Origin: Nitratiruptor sp. YY09-18
GTDB taxonomy: Bacteria > Campylobacterota > Campylobacteria > Campylobacterales > Nitratiruptoraceae
Direction of reading: 5' to 3'
Length of the DNA: 64,000 bases
Assembly: GCF_016593235.1 (NCBI RefSeq)
Contig: NZ_AP023065.1
Location: 1,488,001 to 1,552,000 of the forward strand
Below the pieces are notes generated by a model that saw only the letters and a list, made by a program, of their open reading frames with translations, was not told the origin of the DNA and did not search any database. How positions within the stretch are numbered: position 1 is the first letter of the stretch; each line of letters starts with the position of its first letter. This document shows, piece by piece, positions 9,501-17,666 of this stretch. The translations under genes were made by a program, and so were the position numbers.

Positions 9501-11303
9501 TTCTGCTGCTGTCTTGTCAAGTTCACCATTAATGTACACTTTAACTCTTTTTTCTTTTGGCTGAGTTCCGTCGAAAACTATTGCTACATGTGTCCAATGG
9601 TTTTTTAATATATATCTATTTGTTGCAAAACGATTATTACTCCCATCAATATCTATATAAAGTTTTGCCTCATCAGCTTCTCCATCTCCATCGTTATCTT
9701 TCATTCCTTGATCATTCCAAAAAAAGACTCCATATGCATTTTCACTATTATAATTTTTTCGTTTTGAAATCACACCTCTTGCATTGTTTTTATTATCTTG
9801 ACGAAGTTGGGTAGGATAAATCCAAGCCATAATTGTAAGCTTTTTGGTATCATCATATTCATTTTTATTCTTTATTTCTACATAGTCATCCATACCATCG
9901 AGCTCCAATGCCCTGCAAACTTTTCCCTTAGATGTATTGGCTCCATTGAGAGGTGTGCCGTTATTTTGCAATGAAGAGTAGTCTTCTATTTCCCTTTCAT
10001 TACCAGATAATTCGCACTCATCAAAATGCCAATCACCCACTGGTTTTGGAACTAAAGGGCAACTTTTTAAAGGATGATGGTCAACGCCATACTTATCAAT
10101 CGTGTAACTTCCTTTTCCACTCCAATCATCCCAGTAGTTTCCCTCTTTTCCATCATCGAATTTAGCCTTGGTATCATAGTTTTTGAAATGTATAGCATTA
10201 TTGTAAAAACAATTATGATCTATTTGAAAGCCCAAATCCTTTTCTTCATCTTGTTTTAAAAGTTGAATACCAACATTCCAAGCTTTGTGATTGACATTTT
10301 TGATGATATTTCTTTTAATCTCACCCTTTTTCTTCAATTTTTCAAAATATATTCCCCAATTTATCGCCTTGTCGATAATGTTATCAACGATCTTGACCTC
10401 ACCTTCGATCTCTTTAATATAGACCGCTTCGTGTTTGCAGTTGCGTATCTGGCTGCCAAGCAGAGAGAAATCGCCTTTAATTTTTCCTTTGCTCCAAATC
10501 CCCACACCTCTATCGGCAGCATCGATACTAAGATTTTCGACATATAAACTTCCAATCTCTTTGTCTTTTTTCCAAGTAATAGCAGCACTGTTATCGCCAT
10601 GAAGTTTCACAGCTACATTCTTTATTGTAAACTTGGCTTTATTGGCACTATCACCGGCCAAATATATCCCTGTATCGGCAACATCGAGATTGATATCAAA
10701 GATTTGGATATCTTCCTCGGGTTTTGCAAAAACTATGCCCTTATTGCTTTTTACGGTTATATCTGCTTGCTTTATCTGGATATCTATAGCTTTGTCATTG
10801 AATTTTATTGCCGGATCATCACTGAAAATTTTCATATTCTCAATCTTTATACCGCTGGTTTCCTTATTAAAAACTATGCCAAAACCTTCACTTTGAATGT
10901 CAAGATTTCGCAAAGCAATATTTTTACACTTATCTATAGCATGGATAGCGGCTACATCATCGCTATTGGAGTGCCTCAAAGTCAAATAGGCCACTGTGAT
11001 ATCGTGTCTATCTTTACCGATTTCAATCAATTTGAATTTATCACTCTTTATCCTTACATCATTAGGGTTTTTCGTAGAAGAGATTAGTGTTAAATTATTT
11101 TTATTGATTTTAATAATCCCTTTAGCAGAATTTATAATATATGTGCCAGGGCAGATTTTTATCGTATCGCCATCTTGAGCATGCTTAACTGCATCTTCAA
11201 TCGTGCTATATTGTGCTCCATTGCAGGAGTTATCATCATCTACGACAAGAGTTGTTGCATCTAAGATAGATACGAATGAAATAAGTAAAAATATTAGTCT
11301 CAT
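6537..11303 (-). CDS. mshQ: Giant MshQ-like adhesin: beta-helix, LamG, DUF6701-type tail
   Basis: 1588 residues with a cleavable signal (MRLIFLLISFVSILDA). Residues about 20-410 repeat short hydrophobic beta-coils with Asn ladders, typical of a right-handed parallel beta-helix (pectate-lyase/NosD style). Residues about 425-650 are a LamG/concanavalin-like domain (LDGMDDYVEI, WTHVAIVFDG). Residues about 675-1000 form a further beta-rich region with repeated 'WTHVDF' style strands. The last 550 residues match the Asn-rich architecture of MshQ tails (DUF6701): FAIRPERF, then repeated beta-sandwich strands. MshQ proteins are cell-surface parts of MSHA pili. Cysteines are sparse and could form disulfides. 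Position before the minor pilins supports the name; the beta-helix front end is unusual for MshQ. Confidence 0.75.
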   Translation of the reverse strand: MRLIFLLISFVSILDATTLVVDDDNSCNGAQYSTIEDAVKHAQDGDTIKICPGTYIINSAKGIIKINKNNLTLISSTKNPNDVRIKSDKFKLIEIGKDRHDITVAYLTLRHSNSDDVAAIHAIDKCKNIALRNLDIQSEGFGIVFNKETSGIKIENMKIFSDDPAIKFNDKAIDIQIKQADITVKSNKGIVFAKPEEDIQIFDINLDVADTGIYLAGDSANKAKFTIKNVAVKLHGDNSAAITWKKDKEIGSLYVENLSIDAADRGVGIWSKGKIKGDFSLLGSQIRNCKHEAVYIKEIEGEVKIVDNIIDKAINWGIYFEKLKKKGEIKRNIIKNVNHKAWNVGIQLLKQDEEKDLGFQIDHNCFYNNAIHFKNYDTKAKFDDGKEGNYWDDWSGKGSYTIDKYGVDHHPLKSCPLVPKPVGDWHFDECELSGNEREIEDYSSLQNNGTPLNGANTSKGKVCRALELDGMDDYVEIKNKNEYDDTKKLTIMAWIYPTQLRQDNKNNARGVISKRKNYNSENAYGVFFWNDQGMKDNDGDGEADEAKLYIDIDGSNNRFATNRYILKNHWTHVAIVFDGTQPKEKRVKVYINGELDKTAAESSDYLKHFDSNLYIGNLYSGNTYKVFKGEIDEVKIWKGALNDDEIKNIFDNEKEGKNYDGSERNCIKCGCQISSNVTITPLEFEGGHMTIQDTTTNPHWTHVDFNKSFSSVPVVFVVAEKNGSHPAAPRIKNVTKAGFDIIMAEPQGEDGPHYAQNVSYLAVNKGIHKIGNTYIQVGTITTKKYQQHSSGKNYLDVDEWEKVDTIFSGCKPVVVGTIQTLNNEIGLDRYRQGTIIRSIPFLTTAIDVNSSGIYLSLERSETHESSYKKDGEIVKEETIGYMLAPPNIQDSIVDDYNNTVLFETMRIENYFVGWDDSCKVVNFVNHYNTTPLIAANKNSKNGIDGGWLRRCVLNSSQVGFRIDEDGSGYSKKSYYFKSSYQDTERHHIPETGGIFVFSRNFVIREEQNQIKAYKFDAWDTFRDFNDRNISTKIVNQPFSLTIASLNEQGESLQEFNGTVCAQIVDANNMEQNYTSWQKIKFIEANSSQWQNIIVARAVKEAKVKIAWKKGVNESCPLNSEDNQTLSTDNFAIRPERFTIELNETAPIRADEEFQITFKAVEFNAISAVKDYNETKNSSFIVEANETKPGCIFGDLDLEDFNFSNGLAQTNATYNEVGEINITIREKDICTQKFAYVDCKDKNISNIWNSDKNLTIQKALLTHRFIPHHFEINATSKDHNGIFTYYSNDLHMSALLEGNITAKNAENETTENYNALCYAHDLGITFEHTPLAGVKEFIYILQDAKEQNQSRGSIDANASLQLSYDKSNFTQDNNGSTRFALWFNFDKNYSKPVNPQEVTITKIHVGDGDANGLQEDVESALHFRYGRIITQDLLTHKSEDNTTSYIIYYDDTNSSAEQIVPKWRKNIDHSIVTDGKIKHIYPKANFSMQSGNLVLNTSTTFHQALYTIKVQNTNSIKDAMLHIDIPSWLWFSYSDENYSIDATSTCAQHPCIEYHYRPPIAKTVKSGETNGTQFDQGVAKSERGVKVFR

Positions 11304-11962
11304 ACCATCACTTTACTCGCCACTGCCACTGCAGCCGTTTCACTTCTTAAAATTGTTGGTGTATCTAAACCTACAATTCGTTGCATTTGCGCTCTCTCCT
11401 CCTTGCTAAATCCCCCTTCCGGACCTATAAAGACTCTCTCTATATTATCGGAACATTGTAACTTTTCTTCACTAAAGTCGATACATACTACATCCGGATA
11501 TTGACGCATAGCCTCACTAAAATTTTCCATAATCTCCAACTCCATTAAGCGGCTTCTACCACACTGCTGGGATGAGTTGATGAGGATTTTTTGGAGTTTT
11601 TCAAGGCGGAGTTTGAAGTTTTTTTGACTGCGGTCACAATAGACAAAACTAATCTTGCTCACACCAATTTCGTTGAGAGATGGAAGCGTCTTTTCTATGC
11701 TTTTGGGATCAATCACACACCACAAAATATGTAAATAGCGCTTGGGAATAACCTCTTTATACTCTTTGTGAACAAGTGTTAACAAAGCATCGCGTCTGCT
11801 TACCTGGTCAATTTTGTAAAAGTAGATATATCCATCGTGCATATTGCGAAGAGCTAGCTCTTTGCCTTTACAATGGCGGCGCACTTTGAAAATATAGTTA
11901 TATACCTCACCCTCAATATGCAAAAACTCTTGGCCAGCTTCTGGATGGTAAACAAACTGCAT
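11300..11962 (-). CDS. rsmE: 16S rRNA m3U1498 methyltransferase RsmE
   Basis: 220 residues, slightly shorter than the E. coli enzyme. The C-terminal SPOUT knot is clear: GPEGGFSKEE near residue 178 and the closing RSETAAVAVASKV, the SAM-binding and dimer signatures. The N-terminal PUA-like domain binds 16S rRNA. It methylates N3 of U1498 in the decoding region. Its start codon shares one base with the stop of the upstream membrane gene (TGATG), and its 3' end overlaps the mshQ start by 4 nt, so the pilus operon may be read through from here. Confidence 0.95.
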   Translation of the reverse strand: MQFVYHPEAGQEFLHIEGEVYNYIFKVRRHCKGKELALRNMHDGYIYFYKIDQVSRRDALLTLVHKEYKEVIPKRYLHILWCVIDPKSIEKTLPSLNEIGVSKISFVYCDRSQKNFKLRLEKLQKILINSSQQCGRSRLMELEIMENFSEAMRQYPDVVCIDFSEEKLQCSDNIERVFIGPEGGFSKEERAQMQRIVGLDTPTILRSETAAVAVASKVMV

Positions 11963-12372
11963 CAGACTAAAAAGGCTAGTAAAATGACAACTATCTCTGC
12001 TACTACTTCAGCACCATACACCTTAGCCACCCATTTTTTATATACTTGTTGTGCAACTACTTCATCACTTTTGATGGGTTTACGCTTTTTGTTGATCAGA
12101 ATCTGATGGACTATAACACCGATCATGACAAAAATCATTGCGCCTATTGCAATATTCCATACCTCAAACTTCGTTACAGCCATCATCAAGAGTCCGGTAA
12201 AAAGAACAATCCCTATGATTATATTTTGCATAAGCAAGAGATTTCCAAGTTTTATAGAAAACTTGATGAAGTTTTGCTCTTTGGCAATTATAAAGTAAGC
12301 AAGTTGCGAGAGAATGAGCAAGATTGCGCTTGCCATATGGGTGTGCTCAGAGGCTACAAAAAGTGTTTGCAA
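11962..12372 (-). CDS. Conserved hypothetical membrane protein, about 4 TM
   Basis: I do not recognise the family. About 136 residues with four hydrophobic segments, a His-rich motif before the first helix (SEHTHMAS) and a Lys/Arg-rich cytoplasmic loop (INKKRKPIKSDE) between helices 3 and 4. Start choice: an AGGA at about 12379-12382 sits 6 nt before a TTG at 12372. A TTG at 12387 and an ATG at about 12336 are alternatives. It is coupled to rsmE by a 1-nt overlap and divergent from moeA. A small CopD/DUF2269-like heme or metal membrane protein is possible but unproven. Confidence 0.7.
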   Translation of the reverse strand: MQTLFVASEHTHMASAILLILSQLAYFIIAKEQNFIKFSIKLGNLLLMQNIIIGIVLFTGLLMMAVTKFEVWNIAIGAMIFVMIGVIVHQILINKKRKPIKSDEVVAQQVYKKWVAKVYGAEVVAEIVVILLAFLV

Positions 12373-12434
12373 AAGCGATCCTTTCAAAGTTATGCTACAA
12401 TCTTTAGAAACTCAATTATACCAAAGGATAGAGA

Positions 12435-13643
12435 ATGGCAATAGCTGTCACAGAAGCTTTGCAACTCATTGAAAATATTCATACTACTAGAGCAAGAGAG
12501 ACGCTCTGCATAGAAGAAGCCCTCGGTCGCATTAGTGCCCAAGAGTATCGAGCAAATATTGATCTGCCAAGTTTTAACAATTCTGCAATGGATGGTTTTG
12601 CAGTGAGGCTTGAGGATGCAGGAAAAGGGGTTAAAGTAATTGGCACTATCTTGGCTGGCAGCAGTGCACAACTAAGCGTAACACCAGGAAACGCAGTCAA
12701 GATCATGACGGGTGCCAAGATCCCAGAAGGCTGTGAAGCAGTAGTACCAATAGAAGATGTGGAGTTTGTAGGTGAAAGTGTCAAACTCCCCTCCAAAATC
12801 ACTCCTCAGGCTAATATGCGCTTGCGAGGTGAAGATATCAAAGCTGGGCAGACAATTATTGAAAGGGGAGAGTATCTCTCAAGTTACAAAATCGGCCTTC
12901 TTGCTAGCCAAGGATACTCCTATATCGAAGTCTATCGTCCGCTACGTGTAGCGATATTTGCCACAGGACATGAGCTTAAAATGCACTATGAATCTTTGCA
13001 AAATGCGCAGATTTTCAACTCCAATACTCCATCCCTTCTCGCACGCTGCAAAGAGCTTGGCTGTGAGGTGACTTTTATTGGAAAAATTGAAGATAATCCA
13101 CAAACGATCAAAGAGGCTATCGCTAATGCAAAAGATGCAGATATTATTATCACAAGTGGTGGAGTAAGTGTAGGTGAAGCAGACTTTACCAAAGAGGCTT
13201 TCAAAGATATGGGAATGCAGGTCCTCTTTAGCAAAATTGATATAAAACCTGGCAAGCCTACGACACTTGGCAAAATTGGTGATACATATGTGCTCAATCT
13301 TCCAGGCAATCCTCTGGCTGCAATCTTGAACTTTGAGCTTTTTGGTCGCTTCTTGATCAATCGCCTCAGTGGACGCAAAGATCCTTATATCAAACCTATC
13401 AAAACAGTAATTGCTCACAAGCTCACACTCAAACCAGGTCGCAATACCATTATACCTGGAACTTTTGATGGAGCAACCTTCTACCCCTTAGAAAAAAGAG
13501 GACCCGGAATGGTAAGGCCAGCAAGCTTGATGGATGGGTTTATTATCACAAAAAAGGATGCGTCACAAATTAGCAAAGAGGTGCTCTTCATCCCGCTTGC
13601 GAATTTTACTGCAAGCAAGATGTATGAGCTCTTTAGCGGGTAA
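12435..13643 (+). CDS. moeA: Molybdopterin molybdenumtransferase MoeA
   Basis: 402 residues, the normal MoeA length. The N-terminal NSAMDGFAV motif (near residue 51) and the MoCF fold with TSGGVSVGEADF (near 238) and LPGNPLAA (near 291) are all present. MoeA inserts molybdate into adenylylated molybdopterin to make Moco. The start is preceded by AGGATAGAG. It is the only plus-strand gene in this stretch, transcribed away from the membrane gene and converging on the cytochrome c gene with no visible terminator between. moaA lies 2 kb away, so Moco genes are scattered but local. Confidence 0.95.
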   Translation: MAIAVTEALQLIENIHTTRARETLCIEEALGRISAQEYRANIDLPSFNNSAMDGFAVRLEDAGKGVKVIGTILAGSSAQLSVTPGNAVKIMTGAKIPEGCEAVVPIEDVEFVGESVKLPSKITPQANMRLRGEDIKAGQTIIERGEYLSSYKIGLLASQGYSYIEVYRPLRVAIFATGHELKMHYESLQNAQIFNSNTPSLLARCKELGCEVTFIGKIEDNPQTIKEAIANAKDADIIITSGGVSVGEADFTKEAFKDMGMQVLFSKIDIKPGKPTTLGKIGDTYVLNLPGNPLAAILNFELFGRFLINRLSGRKDPYIKPIKTVIAHKLTLKPGRNTIIPGTFDGATFYPLEKRGPGMVRPASLMDGFIITKKDASQISKEVLFIPLANFTASKMYELFSG

Positions 13644-14330
13644 TTACTTTAAAGTAGAGATATAAACTGCAAGAGCTTCAATATCTGCATCACTGAGGCC
13701 TGCTACCTGGCCTTTCATCAATGCTCCCATACCGTATTGGTTGAGAGTGCCAGCTTTGTAGCCTTTGAGCTTTTTGATGAGCTCATCTTTGCTCATACCA
13801 GCAATAATACCAGATTTGCCTAAAGCTTTGAGATTACCTTTTTGTCCGTGGCATGAAGCACATTTAGTATAGAGCTCTTTGCCTTTGTCTGCTGCTGGTG
13901 CAGCTGCAGCTTTTGGCTCGGCTTTTGTCGCAGCCTCTTTTGCAGCAGTTGCACCTGCAGCTGCCGCTGCTGCTTGAGCCGGTTTTGCACCTGGAAGTGC
14001 TTCAGTTGCAGATTTTACAACTTCTTTAGCACTTTCAGTCGCTTTTTCTTTGATCTGCTCTACGGTTTCTTTGGCTTTTTGCGCTACATTGTGTGTAGCT
14101 TCACTTGCTTGCTCTGCTGCTGAAGATGCACTTTGTGCAGCAGCCTCTGCTTTTGGCGCTTCTGCTTTTGGAGCTTGCTGCTTGGCTGCCGGAGCAGGTT
14201 TTGGCGCTTCAACTTTCTTCTCTACAGCACTTTGCTGGCTTTGGGCTTTGGCTTTATGCTCCTCTTTATTACCACATCCTACAAAGAGTAGTGTTGCTGC
14301 AACTACTGAAATCAATCCTAGTCTTTTCAT
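13644..14330 (-). CDS. Mono-heme cytochrome c lipoprotein with long Ala/Lys/Pro spacer
   Basis: 228 residues. The signal MKRLGLISVVAATLLFVGCG ends in a lipobox-like LFVGC, so the protein is probably a lipoprotein anchored by Cys19. Residues about 25-150 are a low-complexity Ala/Lys/Glu/Pro spacer. The C-terminal 75 residues are a class I cytochrome c domain with CASCHG (near residue 158) and an axial Met candidate in MGALMKGQ. The layout suggests a tethered periplasmic electron shuttle, for example between the bc1 complex and cbb3 oxidase encoded in this window. The partner is inference. Confidence 0.85.
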   Translation of the reverse strand: MKRLGLISVVAATLLFVGCGNKEEHKAKAQSQQSAVEKKVEAPKPAPAAKQQAPKAEAPKAEAAAQSASSAAEQASEATHNVAQKAKETVEQIKEKATESAKEVVKSATEALPGAKPAQAAAAAAGATAAKEAATKAEPKAAAAPAADKGKELYTKCASCHGQKGNLKALGKSGIIAGMSKDELIKKLKGYKAGTLNQYGMGALMKGQVAGLSDADIEALAVYISTLK

Positions 14331-14342
14331 GAAGACTCCTTC

Positions 14343-14924
14343 TTATATTTTTTTTGGATTTATGATCTTATCACCGTGCAAGAGCTTCTCCCACATATGC
14401 CTATCACTCCACTCCTCTTTGACACCATCGGAAAATTTAATCAGTTCTAGTGCTATCTTTCCCATCTTTTCATTAAAAGCATCTTCTCGTGAAGCTCTAG
14501 CATATCCGGTCTCTGTCTCATGCACAATGACCTCTTTTATTATAACATCTTTCTCTTCATTTACTGTGACAGTATTTTGGAGCACCAAATCAACCATCAA
14601 AAGTATTACACGTGCATACTGCTCTGCACTGGGACTCACCGGCAGCTCCACCCATCTTCTACTCCATCGCTTCATAGCAGCCAGATACTCTGGATCATCC
14701 CCACTCCACAAAGTTATCGCATGATCAAATGAATCGATAAGCTCTTTGATGGTAAGTTTTGTAAGACCAAAATCATACACCATCTGTCCGCGATCAAGAT
14801 GGCCTGAAGCAAAAATAAGCTCTACTTTATATGAATGTCCGTGTATCGATTCGCTACATCTTCTAGTTGTACAATTTCGCACAATATGAGCATTTTCAAA
14901 TTTGTAAAGTTTTCTAATCAGCAT
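14343..14924 (-). CDS. queD: 6-carboxytetrahydropterin synthase QueD
   Basis: 193 residues, longer than E. coli QueD (about 120) with a C-terminal extension common in this phylum. Zn ligands are visible as His13 (ENAH) and the HGHSY motif at 28-32. Cys23 in RRCSE is the expected catalytic Cys. It converts 7,8-dihydroneopterin triphosphate to 6-carboxytetrahydropterin, the second step of queuosine/7-deazaguanine synthesis. It sits directly after queE, which performs the next step, so the two form a functional pair. Confidence 0.9.
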   Translation of the reverse strand: MLIRKLYKFENAHIVRNCTTRRCSESIHGHSYKVELIFASGHLDRGQMVYDFGLTKLTIKELIDSFDHAITLWSGDDPEYLAAMKRWSRRWVELPVSPSAEQYARVILLMVDLVLQNTVTVNEEKDVIIKEVIVHETETGYARASREDAFNEKMGKIALELIKFSDGVKEEWSDRHMWEKLLHGDKIINPKKI

Positions 14925-14926
14925 AG

Positions 14927-15703
14927 CTACCTCATCTTTTCTCTATTCCAAAGTCTCACTTGCAATCTATCACTATAGATAAATCCATACAGCAAGCAAA
15001 ACTCAGCTACAGCTTTATCGTGTTTTCGCAGTATTTCTACCTTATCTCCCAAAGGCATGCAAAACACCTCTACTTCCGGATAGTTCCCCGCTATATCTAC
15101 AATCTCTTCATATGCGCGCATCTCTATGAGATTGCGGCTGAGAGTAAACTTGAAAAAGCTATATGCGGTATGAGTGACAATTGTGGCAATTGCCTCTTTA
15201 TTGACGCGTTTTTCATATCTCTCGCCACTATTTGAGAGCTTCACTGCCATTGCAAATATCACATCTTTATAGGCTGGAAAGTTATCAAAATCGATTAAAA
15301 TAGTAGCATTTGTCTCTATCGTAACGATATATCCCTCATCTACCAAATATTCGATGAATGTATAAAATATTTCATCTTTCCAATAGAGAAGCGGCTCACC
15401 ACCTGTGAGCACTACGTGTGGTTTGAAATCAAGATATTGTGTATGCTCTTGCAAAATATCTATAAGCTCTTGCACATTTCTAATTTGCTGCCAATCTTTG
15501 TGGAACAACTCTTTGTTGACAGCGTGAATACTATCGCACCCAAAGACCTTCTTGCCCTTGACAAAATACTCACCAAAACTAGGACACTTGAGATTGCATC
15601 CGCCAAAGCGAAAAAATATGCTGGGTGTACCTACAAATTTGCCTTCACCTTGAATAGAGTAAAAATGCTCCACAAGATAGATCACATCATCCTCCTGTTT
15701 CAT
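14927..15703 (-). CDS. queE: 7-carboxy-7-deazaguanine synthase QueE (radical SAM, expanded Cys motif)
   Basis: About 258 residues from the ATG at 15703 ([14 protein letters not shown]), chosen because it overlaps moaA by only 17 nt. The ATG at 15769 would overlap by 83 nt. The YSIQGEG substrate motif and GGCNLKC identify QueE. The third cluster Cys lies 15 residues after the second (GCDS), so spacing is CX3CX15C rather than CX3CX2C. TGGEPLL is the SAM GGE motif. It makes CDG from the QueD product. QueE proteins with widened Cys spacing are known, so the enzyme is probably active. Confidence 0.9.
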   Translation of the reverse strand: MKQEDDVIYLVEHFYSIQGEGKFVGTPSIFFRFGGCNLKCPSFGEYFVKGKKVFGCDSIHAVNKELFHKDWQQIRNVQELIDILQEHTQYLDFKPHVVLTGGEPLLYWKDEIFYTFIEYLVDEGYIVTIETNATILIDFDNFPAYKDVIFAMAVKLSNSGERYEKRVNKEAIATIVTHTAYSFFKFTLSRNLIEMRAYEEIVDIAGNYPEVEVFCMPLGDKVEILRKHDKAVAEFCLLYGFIYSDRLQVRLWNREKMR

Positions 15704-16655
15704 AGAAGGCACGACTAGAGACTTCGCTGTTCTCTTCACTCCAGCGATTCTCTTTTGGTTTATTAGCAAGAACCTCTTTGAGGATCTCTACAGCTCTATC
15801 TATATCACCCTCTTGCACTGCATCTTTGATACTCATTGCTTCATCAAAATAAAGACATGGAATAAGATAGCCTTCTGCAGTGAGGCGGATGCGGTTGCAG
15901 CTTTCACAAAAATCGTGTTTGTGGGGATCTATAAGTCCAAAAGTATACTCTTCATCAGCGAGTCTGTACAAAAAGGCTGGGCTGCTTCCCTGGCGCCCAA
16001 TCTTTTCGATTGCATATTTTTCTTTGATCTTTTCTAGTATCTCCTTGCCATGCATCCCTTTGAGCTGACTGTGGGCATGGACATTTTCCATATATTCAAT
16101 GAAGCGTACCTGCATTCCACGCTCTTTACAGTACTCTAAAATATCGACTATTTCACTGTCATTGACACCCTTGAGAGGAACCATATTTATTTTGACCTTT
16201 AGACCAGCATCTAACGCTGCATCAATACCAGTTAATACATTTTCAAGCACATCTTTGCCGGCAATGAGGCGGGCAGTTTCTGGTTTGAGTGAATCGAGAG
16301 AGATATTGAGGCGCTTGAGTCCAGCTGCTTTGAGGTCTTTGGCTATATCTTTGAGCAGATAGCCATTTGTAGTCATCGCTAGATCAATATCTGGCTTATA
16401 GTCATAGATCATTTTGATAAATTTATCTAGATCTGCCCTGAGTGTTGGTTCACCCCCAGTAAGACGAATCTTTGTAATGCCCTGATCAATTGCTGCTTTT
16501 ACAAATTTAAAAAGATCTTCAAAACTAAGAAGGTTTTCTTTAGGTACCCATGAAAAAGGCTTTTCTGGCATGCAGTATTGACAGCGAAAATTGCACCGCT
16601 CTGTCAATGATATGCGTAGATAATCAACTTTTCGGCCATGTCCATCTATGAGCAT
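15687..16655 (-). CDS. moaA: GTP 3',8-cyclase MoaA (radical SAM)
   Basis: 322 residues from the ATG at 16655 ([14 protein letters not shown]). The longer in-frame start at 16748 would add 31 residues that precede the normal MoaA N-terminus and run into the hairpin after petC. The first [4Fe-4S] motif CNFRCQYC is at residues 21-28, and the second cluster is near 250-270 (CESCNRIR and then IPC). LTGGEPTL is the SAM motif. It performs the first step of molybdopterin synthesis. The partner moaC is not in the window. Confidence 0.95.
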   Translation of the reverse strand: MLIDGHGRKVDYLRISLTERCNFRCQYCMPEKPFSWVPKENLLSFEDLFKFVKAAIDQGITKIRLTGGEPTLRADLDKFIKMIYDYKPDIDLAMTTNGYLLKDIAKDLKAAGLKRLNISLDSLKPETARLIAGKDVLENVLTGIDAALDAGLKVKINMVPLKGVNDSEIVDILEYCKERGMQVRFIEYMENVHAHSQLKGMHGKEILEKIKEKYAIEKIGRQGSSPAFLYRLADEEYTFGLIDPHKHDFCESCNRIRLTAEGYLIPCLYFDEAMSIKDAVQEGDIDRAVEILKEVLANKPKENRWSEENSEVSSRAFYETGG

Positions 16656-16724
16656 ATGTACTCTTTTGGTAGTTTTTTGTAGATTGTAGCAGAAATAGTA
16701 AAAAGAAATATTAAAAATGAAGGG

Positions 16725-16750
16725 TTTTGGAAGGCTTAAGCCTTCCAAAA
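16725..16750. terminator. Perfect 11-bp inverted repeat after petC
   Basis: A 26-nt perfect palindrome (stem TTTTGGAAGGC, loop TTAA) lies 1 nt after the petC stop codon. In the petC direction no clean U-tract follows, only AAAACCC. It may be a terminator, or a 3' stabilising hairpin with read-through into moaA. Confidence 0.6.
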
Positions 16751-16751
16751 A

Positions 16752-17666
16752 TTAGTGAACCTCTCTCCAGATTTTCTGTTTCCATAGATATGCGAGGATT
16801 GAGAAGATAACAAAGTAGAGCAATACCCATGGTCCTAGGCTATTGCGTTTCTCTTTTTTGCGATCCCCTACTTTTTCAAGATAGGTGATCACTTTTTCTG
16901 TAGCCTCTTTTGTCAAACCTACACGAGGCATTGCTGTACCATGGAGAATCTTTTGTGGATCTTCCACGAAATCACGGATATATTCATGCCCTCGACTTCT
17001 AATAAACATAGAGAGATCTGGAGGAGTCGTTCCGAGATACTTTTTGAGATTTGATTCATACTGAGCGAGTTTGAGCTCAAACTGCTTCTTCTCAACTTCT
17101 GTTTTGAATTTTGGCTCTTCACCAATTACAGTCCAGTGATCGTAGCGAAGATTGTGACAGCGTCCACACGCAGTTTCATAAGCCTCTTTTGGAGAGACCT
17201 CTTTTGGTGCAATTGAGACAAGATATGCCACAATATCAGCCAAGTCTTGATCGCTACCAAAGAAATTAGGCATTGGAAAAGGCTTTTTATCATTGAATTT
17301 ATGAGAAAGTTTAAAAGCCTTCACAGGATCTTTGATAACATTAGCTAAAAATTTATGATCTACAACAGCTGCAATGTTGCTAAGATCTGGTGGATTGACA
17401 CCATAACTTGCACTTGCAGTCACTGGATCCATAGGAGCAGGGATGTTTTGGCTTTTGATTGAGTGACAGCCTGTACAACCATTATTCATAATAGCTTGCT
17501 GCCCTTTGTTTGGATCACCATTGAGTGCTATCGCCTTGAGATCACTATATGCAAATGTAGCAGGTTCATGGTGAGGGTGCATTTTCGAGTGTGCATACGG
17601 CTCGATACCCCAATATGTAATACCTACTAATACCACAATGATTGCTAATATTTTCAACTCTCTCAT
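16752..17666 (-). CDS. petC: Di-heme cytochrome c1 of the bc1 complex, PetC
   Basis: 304 residues. An N-terminal membrane anchor (about 5-22) is followed by two c-heme motifs, CTGCH at 64-68 and CGRCH at 167-171, and a C-terminal transmembrane helix (WVLLYFVIFSILAYLW). Mitochondrial-type cytochrome c1 has one heme; a two-domain, two-heme PetC unrelated in fold is the Campylobacterota form. It passes electrons from the Rieske centre to soluble or tethered cytochrome c. It overlaps petB by 4 nt and ends the petABC operon. Confidence 0.9.
   Translation of the reverse strand: MRELKILAIIVVLVGITYWGIEPYAHSKMHPHHEPATFAYSDLKAIALNGDPNKGQQAIMNNGCTGCHSIKSQNIPAPMDPVTASASYGVNPPDLSNIAAVVDHKFLANVIKDPVKAFKLSHKFNDKKPFPMPNFFGSDQDLADIVAYLVSIAPKEVSPKEAYETACGRCHNLRYDHWTVIGEEPKFKTEVEKKQFELKLAQYESNLKKYLGTTPPDLSMFIRSRGHEYIRDFVEDPQKILHGTAMPRVGLTKEATEKVITYLEKVGDRKKEKRNSLGPWVLLYFVIFSILAYLWKQKIWREVH

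Noticed and set aside
10599-11087. 162-codon open frame on the plus strand opposite the mshQ-like gene
   Set aside because: It lies wholly antisense to a long, well-formed coding sequence, has no ribosome-binding site, and its Ile/Tyr/Phe-rich product mirrors the Asn/Lys codons of the sense gene.
14050-14724. 224-codon plus-strand frame over the cytochrome c and queD genes
   Set aside because: Its Ala/Cys/Ser-rich start is the reverse reading of the Ala/Lys spacer, and it spans two confident minus-strand genes.
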